A stretch of DNA of 60,659 nt from positions 1-60,659 of the forward strand of contig CAZEEJ010000005.1 in the NCBI GenBank assembly GCA_964511155.1. The letters run 5' to 3'. A model generated the notes under the pieces. It had not been told where the DNA came from and searched no databases. It saw nothing but the letters and a program-made list of their open reading frames with translations. This DNA is from JAAYDF01 sp964511155. Lineage in GTDB: Bacteria > Planctomycetota > Phycisphaerae > UBA1845 > PWPN01. Made by a program: the position numbers and the translations under genes. Of this stretch, positions 34,101-45,600 are shown piece by piece (the stretch's first letter is position 1; every line of letters starts with the position of its first letter).

Positions 34101-35405
34101 TCACAGTCGGCGGCGACGGCGTGGCTTAAACTTGGCTCCCAACCCGCGGGGTGAGGAAGCGGCGGCCGACTCCTGCGCCGCCTCAGCGCCGGGCGCCGGC
34201 CCGCCCGCCATGGCCGCGGCGGCTTCACGTGGGCCGTAGGAGGGCTGCCAGTCGTCGCGCGGCGGCCGGGGTACGAAGCCTTCAACGGTGATCGGTGGCA
34301 CCTCACGGTTGATCAGGATCTCCACGTCGGTGAGCCGCTTGCCCTGGTCCCGCGTGACCAGCGAGATCGCCTTTCCGAACGTGCCCATCCGCGCCGTCCG
34401 CCCGATGCGGTGCACGTAGGAGTGCGGGTCATCCGGGATGTCGTAGTTGATGATGTGGCTGATGCCCTGCACGTCGATCCCGCGGGCCGCCAGGTCCGTG
34501 GCCACCAGCACGTTCAGGTTATGCTTGCGGAACCGGTCCATCACGCGCTCGCGCTTCGCCTGCACCAGGTCGCCGTGGATCTCGCGGGCGTCGACGCCGG
34601 CGTCGTGCAACTGACGCGTCAGTTTCTCCACGCTCCGCTTCGTGTTGCAGAAGACGATGGCCAGCCGCGGCTTCTCCTGATCGATCAACATGCGCAACAC
34701 CCGGAACTTGTCCCACGGGTCCACCGTGACGTAGACCTGCGTGACCCCCTCGACGGTCAGCTCGTCGCGCGAGACATTGACCTCAACGGGATCGGTCATG
34801 TAGCGTTTGGCCAGTCGCGTGATCTCCTCGGTCAGCGTAGCGGAAACCAGGACCGTCTGGTGCGGTGTCGTGATGTGACCGAGGATGTGCCGGATGTCCT
34901 CGCGGAAGCCGATGTCCAGCATCCGATCGACCTCGTCCAGCACGACGAAGCGGATGTGGGCGAAACCCAGGGCCTTGCGCTGGAGCAGGTCCATGACCCG
35001 TCCGGGCGTCCCGACGACCACGCAGGGCTTACGACCCAGCAGATGTAACTGGGCTTTGATCTTCTGCCCGCCGTACACCGGCACGATCCGCAGGTCGAGC
35101 CCCTCGCACAGGCGGCGCAGCTCGGCGGCGACCTGGACGGCCAGCTCGCGCGTTGGCACAAGGATCAGAAACTGGAGCCCCTCGTTGGGTCGGATCATCT
35201 GCAGGATCGGCAGGCCAAAGGCCGCGGTCTTGCCCGTGCCCGTCCGGGCCTGCCCGAGGACATCCCGGCCGGCCAGCACCAGGGGGATGACCTGGCTCTG
35301 GATCTCCGTTGGGGTGGTGAATCCGATTTTCGCCAAGGCGAGCAGGAGCGGGGTCTCAATCCCCAGCTCGGCAAACGCCTCCGGTAAAGCGTGAGTCTTG
35401 TGCAT
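34101..35405 (-). CDS. DEAD-box RNA helicase (RhlE-like) with DEVD motif II
   Basis: A 434-residue ATP-dependent RNA helicase. The Q motif region is GIETPLLLALAKIGFTTPT; motif I ARTGTGKTAAF; Ia PTRELAVQV; II VLDEVDRML, that is DEVD in place of DEAD; III SATL; and the C-terminal domain has IVFCNTKRSVEKL, ATDLAARGIDVQGI and HRIGRTARMG. A short basic, alanine/proline-rich tail ends in RRRRRL, as in RhlE-type proteins. The ATG at 35405 was chosen over a GTG at 35444. It is divergent from alr. Role in RNA remodelling or ribosome assembly is inferred from the family. Confidence 0.95.
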   Translation of the reverse strand: MHKTHALPEAFAELGIETPLLLALAKIGFTTPTEIQSQVIPLVLAGRDVLGQARTGTGKTAAFGLPILQMIRPNEGLQFLILVPTRELAVQVAAELRRLCEGLDLRIVPVYGGQKIKAQLHLLGRKPCVVVGTPGRVMDLLQRKALGFAHIRFVVLDEVDRMLDIGFREDIRHILGHITTPHQTVLVSATLTEEITRLAKRYMTDPVEVNVSRDELTVEGVTQVYVTVDPWDKFRVLRMLIDQEKPRLAIVFCNTKRSVEKLTRQLHDAGVDAREIHGDLVQAKRERVMDRFRKHNLNVLVATDLAARGIDVQGISHIINYDIPDDPHSYVHRIGRTARMGTFGKAISLVTRDQGKRLTDVEILINREVPPITVEGFVPRPPRDDWQPSYGPREAAAAMAGGPAPGAEAAQESAAASSPRGLGAKFKPRRRRRL

Positions 35406-35584
35406 GTTCTGCGAGCGGTGTCCCGTGCAACCCCCATTGTGCACCGCCGGCCGAGCAGTGCGTCCTGATAACCCTGTAACGCTACCCCCCCCTGGCCAGC
35501 ATATACTCTAATCCATGATCGGCCTGATGGCCAGTGGCCCGCCGCTTGACCATGGCCCGGGCGGCCCGGTATCGTCGCCGGGCT

Positions 35585-36736
35585 ATGGACCCGCCGGTCG
35601 TCGCTGAGATTGAGCTGGACGCGTTGCGGGGCAACCTGCACGCCTGCCGGGGCCGCGTCCCCGCAGGTACGGCGCTGTGCCCGGCCGTCAAGGCGGACGC
35701 CTACGGGCACGGTATCGCTCATGTGCTCCCCGTCCTTGCCGATGCGGGCATCCGCCAAGTAGCGGTGGCCAATCTCGATGAGGCTCTGGAGCTCCGGCAG
35801 ATCGGCTGGTCCGGGGCCATTCTGTGCTTCGGCCCCATGCTCGCCACGGACAGCCCAACCGAGCAACGCGAGCGGGCCCACACCGCGGTCGCCGCCGACG
35901 TCACCCTGACCATCCAGTCAGCCTCGGAGCTTGCTCAACTTTCCGCCGCCGCGGCCCGTCTCCACCGTCGGGCCCGGGTCGAGGTCAAGGTGGACACCGG
36001 GATGGGGCGGATGGGCCTGCTGCCCGGCCTCGCCGAAGAAGTCATCCGCCAGACCCTTGGCTGCCCCGAAGTGCTCATCGAGGGCATCTACACGCATTTG
36101 GCCACGGCGGACGAGCCGGACCTGAGCTTTGCCCGCGAGCAGCTTGCCGTGTTTACCGGACTTCGTGAACGGCTGTCGAGCGGGGCTGCCGGGATCGCGT
36201 TTCACGCGGCCAATTCGGCGGCCATCTTTCGGCTGCCCGAGGCCCATCTGGACCGGGTGCGGCCGGGACTGGCCCTGTACGGCTACTGGACGGGACCGCA
36301 GGACGAGCGCCCGGCCGATCTGCGCCCAGCCCTCCGGGTGGTCAGCCGGCTGACCGCCGTCCGCTCCCTGCCTGCGGGGCATGCGGTCGGCTACGGCCGG
36401 TCGTTCGTGACCCAGCGCCCGAGCGTTATCGGCCTCGTCCCGATCGGCTATGCGGACGGCTATCGCCGGCTGCTGGGCAACCAGGCGGTGATGACGCTGG
36501 AGGCCCGCCGCGGCCTGGCCGCGCGAACCGTACCCGTCGTCGGCCGGATCAGCATGGACCAGACCGCCATCGACTTGACGGAAGCGGGCGAGGTTCGCCC
36601 CGGCGACCGGGTTGTGGTGATCGACAGGCAGCCGGCATCGCCGCACAGCGTTGAGGGCTTGGCACGTGGCCTCGCTACAATTCCGTATGAAGTGACTTGC
36701 CTACTGGGTAGGCGTGTGCGCCGCGTGCCCGTATGA
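35585..36736 (+). CDS. alr: Alanine racemase
   Basis: A 383-residue PLP-dependent enzyme converting L- to D-alanine for peptidoglycan. The PLP lysine is Lys36 in AVKADAYGHG. KVDTGMGRMG, the EGIYTHLATADE block, the GYADGYRR segment of the C-terminal domain and VVGRISMDQTAIDLT are all present, with normal length. The ATG at 35585 begins right before the conserved strand VAEIELDALRGNL; earlier in-frame ATGs at 35534 and 35552 are not supported. It is divergent from the helicase gene with about 180 bases between starts. Confidence 0.96.
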   Translation: MDPPVVAEIELDALRGNLHACRGRVPAGTALCPAVKADAYGHGIAHVLPVLADAGIRQVAVANLDEALELRQIGWSGAILCFGPMLATDSPTEQRERAHTAVAADVTLTIQSASELAQLSAAAARLHRRARVEVKVDTGMGRMGLLPGLAEEVIRQTLGCPEVLIEGIYTHLATADEPDLSFAREQLAVFTGLRERLSSGAAGIAFHAANSAAIFRLPEAHLDRVRPGLALYGYWTGPQDERPADLRPALRVVSRLTAVRSLPAGHAVGYGRSFVTQRPSVIGLVPIGYADGYRRLLGNQAVMTLEARRGLAARTVPVVGRISMDQTAIDLTEAGEVRPGDRVVVIDRQPASPHSVEGLARGLATIPYEVTCLLGRRVRRVPV

Positions 36737-36985
36737 TCAACTCAGGGACGGGTGGCGGTCGGCTGGGGGAGATGCGCATGTCTGGATATTGGGGCATTGA
36801 CGCCAGGGAACGAGAACCGGCGGCTGTGGGGGGGCCGGATACCCTTCGACGGACGCAGGAAGGGGAGCGCGCTTGTTTCTCGGACGGCGGTTCACTGTGA
36901 ATTGGGAATGGACACCCCGGGGTCCGTTTGACGATAAGACCTTGTCGCAAGTTGGTTTGTTGAGCATGATAGTCAGGGGAGGTAC

Positions 36986-38752
36986 ATGAGAACTCTAGCC
37001 CATGTGACGCACGAGGCGGTCCATAAGGTCGGCGGAATCGGGGCGGTCCTCGAGGGCCTGCTGACCAGCAACGCCTATCAGACCGCGGAACAGCGGACGA
37101 TCCTGATCGGACCGCTGTTCGCCGCCGAAGACGGGACCCATGGCCGGCTCGGCCCCTCTGGGGAGGTCCTCTACAGCAGCATCGACCATCTGCCCCCGCA
37201 CCCGGTCAGCAACGCGCTCGACCAGATCCGCCGCGACTTCCACGTACAGATGGTCTACGGCCACCGAACCTACACCAACCCGCACACCGGGGTGATCGTC
37301 TCGCCGGAGATTCTGCTGATCGACGTGTCCCGCATGGACCTGGGTCGGGTCAACTATTTCAAGTCCCGACTCTGGGAAAGCTTCGGCATCGACTCGCGCC
37401 GGTACGAGTCGTCGTGGGAATACGACCTCTACGTGAAGCTGGGCGCGGCCGCGATCGCCACGCTGCATGCGCTGGGCGCCGTGGACGATGAGTGCGTCGT
37501 GATCGCCCACGAGTTCATGGGCATGCCCGCCGCCCTGGCCGCCATGATCGACGCGAGCCCGGCCTTCCGCACCGTTTTTTACGCCCATGAGGTCTCCTCC
37601 GTACGACGGATCGTCGAGGATCACGGCGGGCACGACGTGATGTTCTACAACGTCCTCTCGCGGGCCATGGAGCATGGGCGGTACGTGACGGATGTGTTCG
37701 GCCCGCAGGATGGCTACTATCGGCACGCGCTGGTCGATGCCAGCCGACACTGCGACCGGATCTTCGCCGTCGGCGACATGGTGGCCAAAGAGCTGCGTTT
37801 CATGAGCCCGGGCTTTGCCGACGCCGGCATCAGCATCTGCTACAACGGCATCCCCGCCCAGGAGATCACTCTGGCCGAGAAACGCGCCAGCCGGGAGAAA
37901 CTCCAGGACTACGCCCAGACCCTGCTCGGCGATCGGCCCGACTACATCTTCACCCACGTCACGCGAACCGCACCGAGCAAGGGTCTCTGGCGCGACATCC
38001 GTGTGCTGGCTCAGCTCGAGCCGCTCTTCCGGGCGGCCGGGAAATCCGCCGTCCTCTTCGTTCTCTCCACCGAGGTGCCCGCCCGGCGACCGGTCGACGT
38101 GCGGCACATGGAACGCTGGTGGCATTGGCCCGTCGCCCACCGCGAGGGCGATCCCGACCTGTCCCACGGCGAGGCGATCTTCTACGCCGGCGTCCAGGAG
38201 TTCAACACGCGGGCACGCCAGATCAAGATGGTCTTCGTCAACCAATTCGGATGGGACCACGAAGTCTGCGGCGAGCGCATGCCCGAAGACATGACCTTCA
38301 TGGACCTGCGCCGCGGGGCGGACGTCGAGTTCGGGCAGAGCATCTACGAGCCGTTCGGCATCGCCCAACTCGAACCGCTCACCTTCGGGGCGGTCTGCGT
38401 GCCTTCGAATGTTTGCGGATGCGTGGGGTTCGTGCAGGAGGTCCTGGGCGCCCAGCGCACGCCCAACGTCATCGTCGCCGACTACTGCGACATGGGCCCG
38501 GAGCTTCGCGATGAACCCGGCTGGCTGGCCCTGACCCGTGAGGAACGCGACCGTCACGAGATGCACGTCGCCCAGCGCATCGCCGGACAAATCATGGCCG
38601 CCCTGCCGCCCGACGAGCGGGCCATCGAGCGTCTCATGGCCAGCGGCCTGGCCCTCGCCCGGCAAATGAGCTGGGAGGTGGTCGCCAGCCGCTTCGTTCT
38701 TCCGGGCATCGACGCCGCCTGCCAGCACCGGGACGGGGTCGAAGTTGCCTGA
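36986..38752 (+). CDS. Glycogen synthase-like glycosyltransferase (GT-B, GT5/GT3 type)
   Basis: A 588-residue GT-B enzyme. EAVHKVGGIGAVLEGLL near the start is the donor-binding KxGG loop (Lys14). YAHEVSSVRRIVEDHGGHDV and the C-terminal EPFGIAQLEPLTFGAVCVPS (E-x7-E-like) follow the glycogen/starch synthase pattern. The protein is longer than bacterial GlgA and has an unusual middle region (HWPVAHREGDPDLSHGEAIF). The start is firm: a GGGGAGGT site lies just before the ATG at 36986. It stands alone, with no glycogen branching or phosphorylase gene next to it. Storage-polysaccharide synthesis is likely but the acceptor is not proven. Confidence 0.88.
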   Translation: MRTLAHVTHEAVHKVGGIGAVLEGLLTSNAYQTAEQRTILIGPLFAAEDGTHGRLGPSGEVLYSSIDHLPPHPVSNALDQIRRDFHVQMVYGHRTYTNPHTGVIVSPEILLIDVSRMDLGRVNYFKSRLWESFGIDSRRYESSWEYDLYVKLGAAAIATLHALGAVDDECVVIAHEFMGMPAALAAMIDASPAFRTVFYAHEVSSVRRIVEDHGGHDVMFYNVLSRAMEHGRYVTDVFGPQDGYYRHALVDASRHCDRIFAVGDMVAKELRFMSPGFADAGISICYNGIPAQEITLAEKRASREKLQDYAQTLLGDRPDYIFTHVTRTAPSKGLWRDIRVLAQLEPLFRAAGKSAVLFVLSTEVPARRPVDVRHMERWWHWPVAHREGDPDLSHGEAIFYAGVQEFNTRARQIKMVFVNQFGWDHEVCGERMPEDMTFMDLRRGADVEFGQSIYEPFGIAQLEPLTFGAVCVPSNVCGCVGFVQEVLGAQRTPNVIVADYCDMGPELRDEPGWLALTREERDRHEMHVAQRIAGQIMAALPPDERAIERLMASGLALARQMSWEVVASRFVLPGIDAACQHRDGVEVA

Positions 38753-38898
38753 GCACTCGGGAGACAACGGTCCGCGGACAGACGATCCGATTCCGCCACG
38801 GGCGGCACTGCGGTCTGCCCACTGACGGGCGAGGCGGACGTTTGGGGGACCACGGCACCGGGGAACGGCGGATCCGCTTCGGGCGAGTCCTGGCCGAA

Positions 38899-39294
38899 TT
38901 ACCTCAGCAGAATCACGAAACCCGCCTGCTCGAAATGGTGATCCCCGGTCAATGCCTCGCTGATTCCCCGCTCCTGCATAACGACGAAGGAGATACAGTC
39001 GGTCAGCGACCAGTCCTTATCCGGACGGCGGGCATACAGATCAACGCCGGCCTCAAACAGGTCCTCGCTTGCCGGCACAACGGTCACCTCGGGATCGTTC
39101 TTCAAGAGCTGCCACAAGGCGAGAAAATCGGCCCGCCTTTCGGGGGCTGCCAGTGCATCGGCTACCTCGGTCAACACCCATGCGGTGGTCACCACCCGGC
39201 CGCTCATCCGCTCGGATGCCCGAATAGCCCGCTCATGGGCGGTGTCATCGGCGTTGATGACCGCCAAGTAGTAGAAGGTATCGGCAAATGTCAC
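38899..39294 (-). CDS. PIN-domain toxin (VapC-like)
   Basis: A 131-residue PIN-domain ribonuclease-like protein. The acidic residues that bind metal are visible: Asp5 in FADTFYYLA, a glutamate in VLTEVADAL, an aspartate in LTDCISFVVM and one in ALTGDHHFEQAGF. The GTG start at 39294 overlaps the antitoxin stop (GTGA), so translation is coupled. Typical for type II toxin-antitoxin pairs in which the toxin cuts tRNA or mRNA. Confidence 0.88.
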   Translation of the reverse strand: MTFADTFYYLAVINADDTAHERAIRASERMSGRVVTTAWVLTEVADALAAPERRADFLALWQLLKNDPEVTVVPASEDLFEAGVDLYARRPDKDWSLTDCISFVVMQERGISEALTGDHHFEQAGFVILLR

Positions 39295-39512
39295 TGTGAT
39301 GCCTTCGGCCGGCCGTGCAGGTAATGATCATGATTCCTGGCCAGATCCTTCGGAAGTCCGGTCGCGATGCCGATCACCGGCTTAAGCCGATCCGCCAGGC
39401 TCCGGGCAGGGAGTGCTTGTACCGCCTCGACTACGACCTCCGCGCCTTCATCCAGCCGAGCCCCCGCCTCCAACACCACCACCCCGCCTTTGACTTTGCC
39501 TCGGTACGTCAT
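39291..39512 (-). CDS. Small antitoxin-like protein (DUF104/AF2212-like)
   Basis: A 73-residue protein beginning MTYRGKVKGGVVVLEAGARL, the beta-hairpin pattern of AF2212-like antitoxins, followed by EGAEVVVEAVQ and a hydrophilic tail that probably contacts the toxin. The ATG at 39512 is chosen because the family starts with this strand; the frame extends upstream only through intergenic sequence. It is the first gene of a two-gene module with the PIN toxin (4-bp overlap). Confidence 0.82.
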   Translation of the reverse strand: MTYRGKVKGGVVVLEAGARLDEGAEVVVEAVQALPARSLADRLKPVIGIATGLPKDLARNHDHYLHGRPKASQ

Positions 39513-39675
39513 GGTTTCACCTCGCCAAACGATTATATCACAGCGCGGGCTTTGCCCGCAACCCAAAGCGGCCAGGGGACTTACAGCTAGTCGCCTGAAG
39601 AAATCTTCGCACGGCGCGAAGAAATCAACCGTTAGTGGTACAGGAGGGGGTGGGCCACCTATCCCGGTCCATCGA

Positions 39676-42600
39676 TCAGGGCGCGCGGGTGCCCGGTTCG
39701 CAGGGGGCCAGGTGGGTGTTGAGGTGGCGACGGATGGCCACGAGGTCATCGAGGTCGATGATGCCGTCGGCGTTGACGTCGAGACGGAAGCGGGCGGCAT
39801 CGACGGGCCAGGCCATGGCGGTGCGGGCGGCGACCAGATCAAGCACATCCGCCACCCCGTCGCCATTCACGTCGCCCGGCAACAAGCGGACGCAGAACGT
39901 ATCCGTTACCAGGCAGGTCGGATCGCGGGCGTCGGCCAAGCCGGGGAAGGACACCATCACCGTCTCGGCGGGCACCGCATCGAGCATCACCGCCAGTTGA
40001 TCGTGATCCAGGGCGATATCCGCAACGGGCACCTCCGCGCCCGCGGCGTCGACGATACGAACGGCGGTCGGATGGAGCCCGGCCGGGGCCTGCACCGGTC
40101 GCGTGAAGTTGACAAGCAGCCAGGCCGGCCCGCCGATTCGACATTCGATGGGCGCGGGCTGACCGGGATCAGCCAGCAGTTCCTGATCGAAGCCGCCGGC
40201 CGCGCCGTGGGTCAGCCGCAAGACCGGCCGACGGCCCGCGGCGCGATCCACGACCGGCGGGTCGTCGGTGCAGGGAACGGTTGAGAACGACCATGCCTGG
40301 CCGACGCGCTGACCGCAGGCGTTGCGGGCGACGACGGTCCATTGGTAGGTGGTACCGAAATCGAGGGGAACCGGCAGATCGCACACCGGGCCGACGGCCC
40401 CCTCGCACATCAAGAGGCCCGGAGCCCCGGCCGGCCCGAGGTACACGTCGTAGGCCACCTGCCCGGCGGGGTTGACGCACAGGGTCATGGGGATCGCGGA
40501 ACCGCCCCAGAAGCGGGCGTCACCCCCGAGGGGCACGGCCTGGGCGGAACCGTAGAGGTAGCCCTCCAACGTCCCGAGCGGCCAGTCCACGGGGTAGCTC
40601 TGATGCTGCAGGCCGAAGCCGATACGCTCCATCCCCCAGGCCACGCCCAGAGCGTAGGCACGCTCCGGGTACAGCGGCACGTGCATGAGCCCAGAGCTGT
40701 AGAGGGTCTTGCCGGTTCCTGCAGCCTGCACGGTGCCGACCCGCAGGGGCATAAACAGCCCCGCCGGTGCGACGGCTTCCAGGACCAGGAACTCCAGGGA
40801 CGCTGCGCCGACGAAGTCGAGTTGCACCTTGAACTCGTGCAGGGTCTGCGGCTCGTTGACGGTGATGACGTTGGCGAGGACCTGGTCACGGGCGGAGTAG
40901 CTGACCTGGGCGGTACCCAGTGGGTGACACTGTTGCGGCACGGGCAGCCCGACGTTCCAGGCCAGCGGCGGCTCGGGCGGCACGTCCGGCTGACCGTCGG
41001 CCGGGTACGGCATCAGCGGCAACCGCGGCAACGCACAGACGCTCAGCACCAGCGTCCGTGAATGAGTCAGGATGGCATCCGTGTCGCGGAAGACGACCTC
41101 GACCGGGTGATCGCCCGGCGGGAGGCTGTCAGCCTGGAGATTCAGGCACACGGCCGCGGCGACGCTCCCGCCGGGCCCCAGGCTCCCGGCGGCCGGCTGC
41201 ACGTCCAGCCAGGCGGCACCGGGCTGGGCGACCCAGTTGACGGTCACCGGCCCGTTGTTGGACAAGAGGTATTCGATGCAGAGGGGTGTGAAAGGCCCCC
41301 CCTCCGGCCCGGTTACCATGCCGGGTTCCTCCGGCGGCGGCGCGACCTGCAGGTAGCCCGGCCCACCGGTACCCAGCAAGCGCACCTCCAGCCGAGGCAC
41401 ATCCGCCGCATTCCCGTCGATCCGCAGGGCACATTCGGCCGGCCCTTCGACCGTCGGCACAAACGTCACGGGTAGCTCGCGACACTCGCCCGGCGCCAAC
41501 ACCAGTGGTTCAGCCGGCGGATCGGGCAGCCGGAAGCCGGCGCAGGGATCAGGCATGGCGATGTCCTGCTGCACAGCCAGGAGTTCCAGCTCCCCCGCCG
41601 TCGGCTCGGGCGGCAGATCCTCGGGAACGCTTTGAGCCAACAAGTCGTCCACCGCGACCGGGGCGGCGCTCACGGGGATGGGAACCGGCTCAGAAGGCAG
41701 TGGCAACGGGCCGGTCACGCTCAAGTCATCATAGAAGTGCCGGGTCAATCGGCTTTCGGGCAAATCGCTGAAGCCGAGCAGGGCCACGTACCCGGCGTCC
41801 GGCAAAGCATCGTCGCTGCCCGCCCAGGCCAACATGCCGTTGAGGTAGACCTCGAGGCGCTCGCCGGCGAGGTTGACGGCCAGATGGTTGACGCCGATGA
41901 GGCCCTTGAGGTGCGGCGACGCCTGCCAGTCGGCCAGGAAGACGAACTCGCCTTCCAACTGCCGGCCGACGTAGAACCGGCCGGTGCCGCTGATTGCCAC
42001 CATGTAGGCCGACCCGGTCGCGGTGGCCCAGTCGAAGTCTTTAGTGGCCCGGACGGCCACGCCGGCCATGTTATTGGGACTGCCCAGGCGCCAGGTCCTG
42101 AACCGTACGCAGGCGTCCGCCCACTGCCGACCGACGTAGGTGGCCTGAAGCCGCGCGCCCGCGGCCTCGGACCAGGCTTGGTAACTGCCTTCGCGGGCTT
42201 CCCAGTGCTCCGACACCGCAGGCACCCAATCCTCCGGCGGCCCGTCCTCGAAACCCTCCGCGTACTGCTCCCAAGGCTCCCCGCGCACCCGGTCGAGCAC
42301 CAGGTCCGCCGAGGCGTGCGTGTTGCAGACGGTGACGGTCTCCGCACGGGCGGTGCCCAGGGCCGTTTCGCCGAACGGCACGGTCAGGTCGTCGGCGGGC
42401 TCGACGCTGTCGCGGGCCTCGACCGCGGCCACGGGCGGCGTCGAGAAGGACCAGACCGGCCCGGCGATGCGCCCGGCGCGATTCTCCGCCACTACCTGCC
42501 AGTAATAAGTCGTACCGTAGCGCAGCGGCGTCGGGCGGGGACAGCGGTGATCCAGGGCCGACCGGCAAGCGAGCGTCGCGGGCGGGTTGTCGGTTCCGAA

Positions 42601-45600
42601 ATAAACGTCGTAGGTGGTCGCGGCCCCGTGATGACGACCGACGTGTGCCACGGCGTTGGCCAGGATCAGCCCGCCGTCGGTTGCGGCGCTCCAGAACTCG
42701 ACGTTGACCCGGTCGGAGGTCGGGTAGAGCGCCAGATCCACGCGGGGTACGCCGTCGATCTCACGGACGGCGATGAGCGGCGCCCCGTCGCTCCACGCGG
42801 CCACGAAGGAGGCACCGGGCGACAGATACGACGAGCGCACGCGGAAACTGCGCTCACCGCCGTCGAAGCTGGTTATGCCGCTGAGCACCGGGTGCAACGG
42901 GTCGAAGCGGTCGCCGAGGGTCTGCCGCGGCCGGTCCAGCAGGCCGGGCAGGAGACCGCCCGGGTAGTCGATGCAGGAGTACCGGCCCTCCAGGAAGCGT
43001 CCGAGGAGCACGCTGTACGATCGGACGGAGACGTTGGCGAAAATCGCGACCACCACGCCGCCGCCTGCGTCGATGTAGTCGGCCAGCACGTCCCCGAGCG
43101 TAAACGGGTCGTCGAACTGATCGTTGCTCCAGACGATGACTCCGTCGAAGGCCAGGAGATCCGCCAGCGTCGGGGTCTCCCGGGCGGCATCGATGATGAC
43201 TACTTCGTGGAACCGGCCGCTGGCCAGGAGCCAGTCTCGCGTGTCGGTGAAATGCGGGTCGCCCGGGCCGGCCGGGTAGGCCGCCGCCACGATGGCCGCC
43301 CGGCGGTAGGCGGGCTCCGCTCCAGAGAAGGTCAAGGCGGACAGGTCAATGGGCACGGCTACGGCACCATCGGGCGGGTCCGGCCCGGCGAGTGGCGAAG
43401 GGGCCGCGACTACGCGGATGGTCGCGGTCGCCGGCAGAGACTCACCGCCGCCCGGGGGCTGGCCGCCGTCATGGGCACGGTAGGTGAATCGATCCACGCC
43501 GCTGAAGCCCGGATCGGGCGTATAGAGCACGCTGCCCGCGCCGATGTCGCCGCTAAGCTGCCCATGCGCGGGGTGGGTTTCCACCAGGTAATGGATATTA
43601 CCGGGCTGAGGAGGCTGGCCGTCGTCGTCAGCCGTCAGCACAACCGTCACCGGCGCGGCGACCGCGGTGGTGACGAGCACGTCACGGGCCGTCGGCGGGC
43701 TGGTGGCGATGACCGCCAACTGCACATCCCGTGCCGTGCCAACGCCGGCGGCGAGGTCGACGAAGTGCACCCGGGCGGCGTACGACCAGTCTCGGGGCGG
43801 CAGCGCGGCGGCGGCCTCGTTGACGCATACCTCGACGGTGACCGTCTGCTCCACCGTAAGCGTGCCGCCGTCGGGGGTTACCGTGACCCAAGGTTGATCC
43901 GCGGTCGCCGTCCAGGACACGTCTTCCGCGGGCTGGGCCGAGTTCCGCAGGGTATAAGTCGTGCAAGCCGGCTCGAACGGCCCGCCCGGCGCCCCCCGGG
44001 CCGCAAGGCCACTGGAGGGCTGCACAGCCAAATGGTCCGACCCGCAACCGGCCAGCCCGGGCAGATCGCTCTCGATGAAATCGGCCGGCACGCCCGTACC
44101 GCGGCTCAGGCCGACCACCGGGTCATTCGCCCCCGCTTCCAGCCACGACATGCGCAGCCGACCGTCGAAGAACATCTCCACCTGGAAGGTACTCAGCCGT
44201 GCCGTGGCCGCGTCGCGAATCTGCTCCCAGGTGACGGCGATCCGGTCGGTCAACTGCCGCCAACTGATATGACCATCCTCCGCTGGCGAATACCAATCGG
44301 TCAGGGCGGCTATGCGCGGCAAGGCGAAGTGCCCCGCCAGGTCGTTCGCCGCGGAGTCCCAGCTCGTGAAGGTGATCGATCCGCTGGTATTGATCCAGAA
44401 CACGTCGTAGGCGACGCCGTAGAGCATCACCTTGCGGCCGTCGAGCGGTCGAACCTGCGTATGATTCTTGACCCACGTGCCGCCCGACGGATCGATGGGC
44501 AACGCGTCGATGGGCGTCACGCAGGCACGGTAGAAGTCGATCGAGCCGTCGGGCGTGAACTGGACGCTGTGATGGGCCAGGGGGACCTCGCCGCGCAGAA
44601 AGTGCTGGGCGAAGTAGTCTGGGGCATCGGGAGTGGCCAGTACATGGCAGGCCCCGCCCTGATCGTCGAGGGTGACGTTGCCCGCCCGGTCCTGGGCGTG
44701 CACCGCGAACCGGTACGTCCGGTCGGGCAGCAAGCCCGCGAGCGACACGTTGTGCTCGGTGCCGTACCCGATCCCCAGGGCGGCCTGCTCCAGGTCGTCG
44801 CACGAGGTTCCCCAGTGCACCGCCACGCTCGCGGGCTCGTCCGTGCGAAGCATGACCCGTGCGGCCAGGGCCGACACTTCCGCTACGGCCAGCTCGGAGA
44901 TAACCGGAGCGACGCAATCCACAAGCGCCTCGGCCTGCGGGGTTGCCGAGGCCCCCTCCCCGGTATCGGCATCGAAGAACTCGACGGTGAGGATCTCGCC
45001 GTCGGCGGCCGCGAGCCCCCCGGCCTCGTTGAGCCGCACCGTACCGGTGAAAGTGCCGGTATCCGGCCCGGTCTCGGTCAAGAATAGCGAGGCGCCGGTC
45101 GGATCGCTCGACGTCCACACGCGGGCCTCGGCGACCTCGACCGTCGAGGGGTCTTCGTTCAGGTCGCAGTCGTTGACGGTGACCGTGACGCCGCCGGTGC
45201 AGGTATAAGCCTCCGCGTTGAGCGTCACCGTGGCGGCCCGCGAGCAGCCGATCATGGGCGGTGAGGTGACCAGCGAGAAGACCTGCGGCCCGAGGGGGAC
45301 GGCATGACCGCTCACCCGGATCACCCACAGGCCCGCGGTCGGCGTATCGACAACCACCTGCTCGATATTGTTGAGCCGGTCGGCGTGCGCGCGAACCGCG
45401 GGCTGGCCGGGCTGCTGCGGATCCAGCGTCCACGGGAAATGCACCACGTGGCCGTCCGGGGCGATGGCCACGACATCGAGATCGTTGACCAGTTGCGGGA
45501 TGGTGTTGGCCGCACCGGATGGGTCGTCCCAGGCCAACGTGGCCCGGAGTTCCGCCGTACCCGGCAACACGTCCACCAGGAACGAGCGGGCCTCCGACTG

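Noticed and set aside
36942..36970. Possible sigma70 promoter TTGTCG-17 bp-CATGAT before the glycogen-synthase-like gene
   Set aside because: Predicted transcription start would fall inside the ribosome site a few bases before the ATG, and both hexamers match consensus poorly.
36995..38767. A 590-codon minus-strand frame opposite the glycogen-synthase-like gene
   Set aside because: It lacks any domain and mirrors the codon structure of the plus-strand gene, which has a strong ribosome site and family motifs.
41632..45087. An 1151-codon plus-strand open frame opposite the large protease gene
   Set aside because: Its translation is Arg/Gly/His/Val-rich with no domain, while the minus strand encodes a recognisable multi-domain protein with a catalytic triad. 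It is an antisense shadow caused by high GC content.
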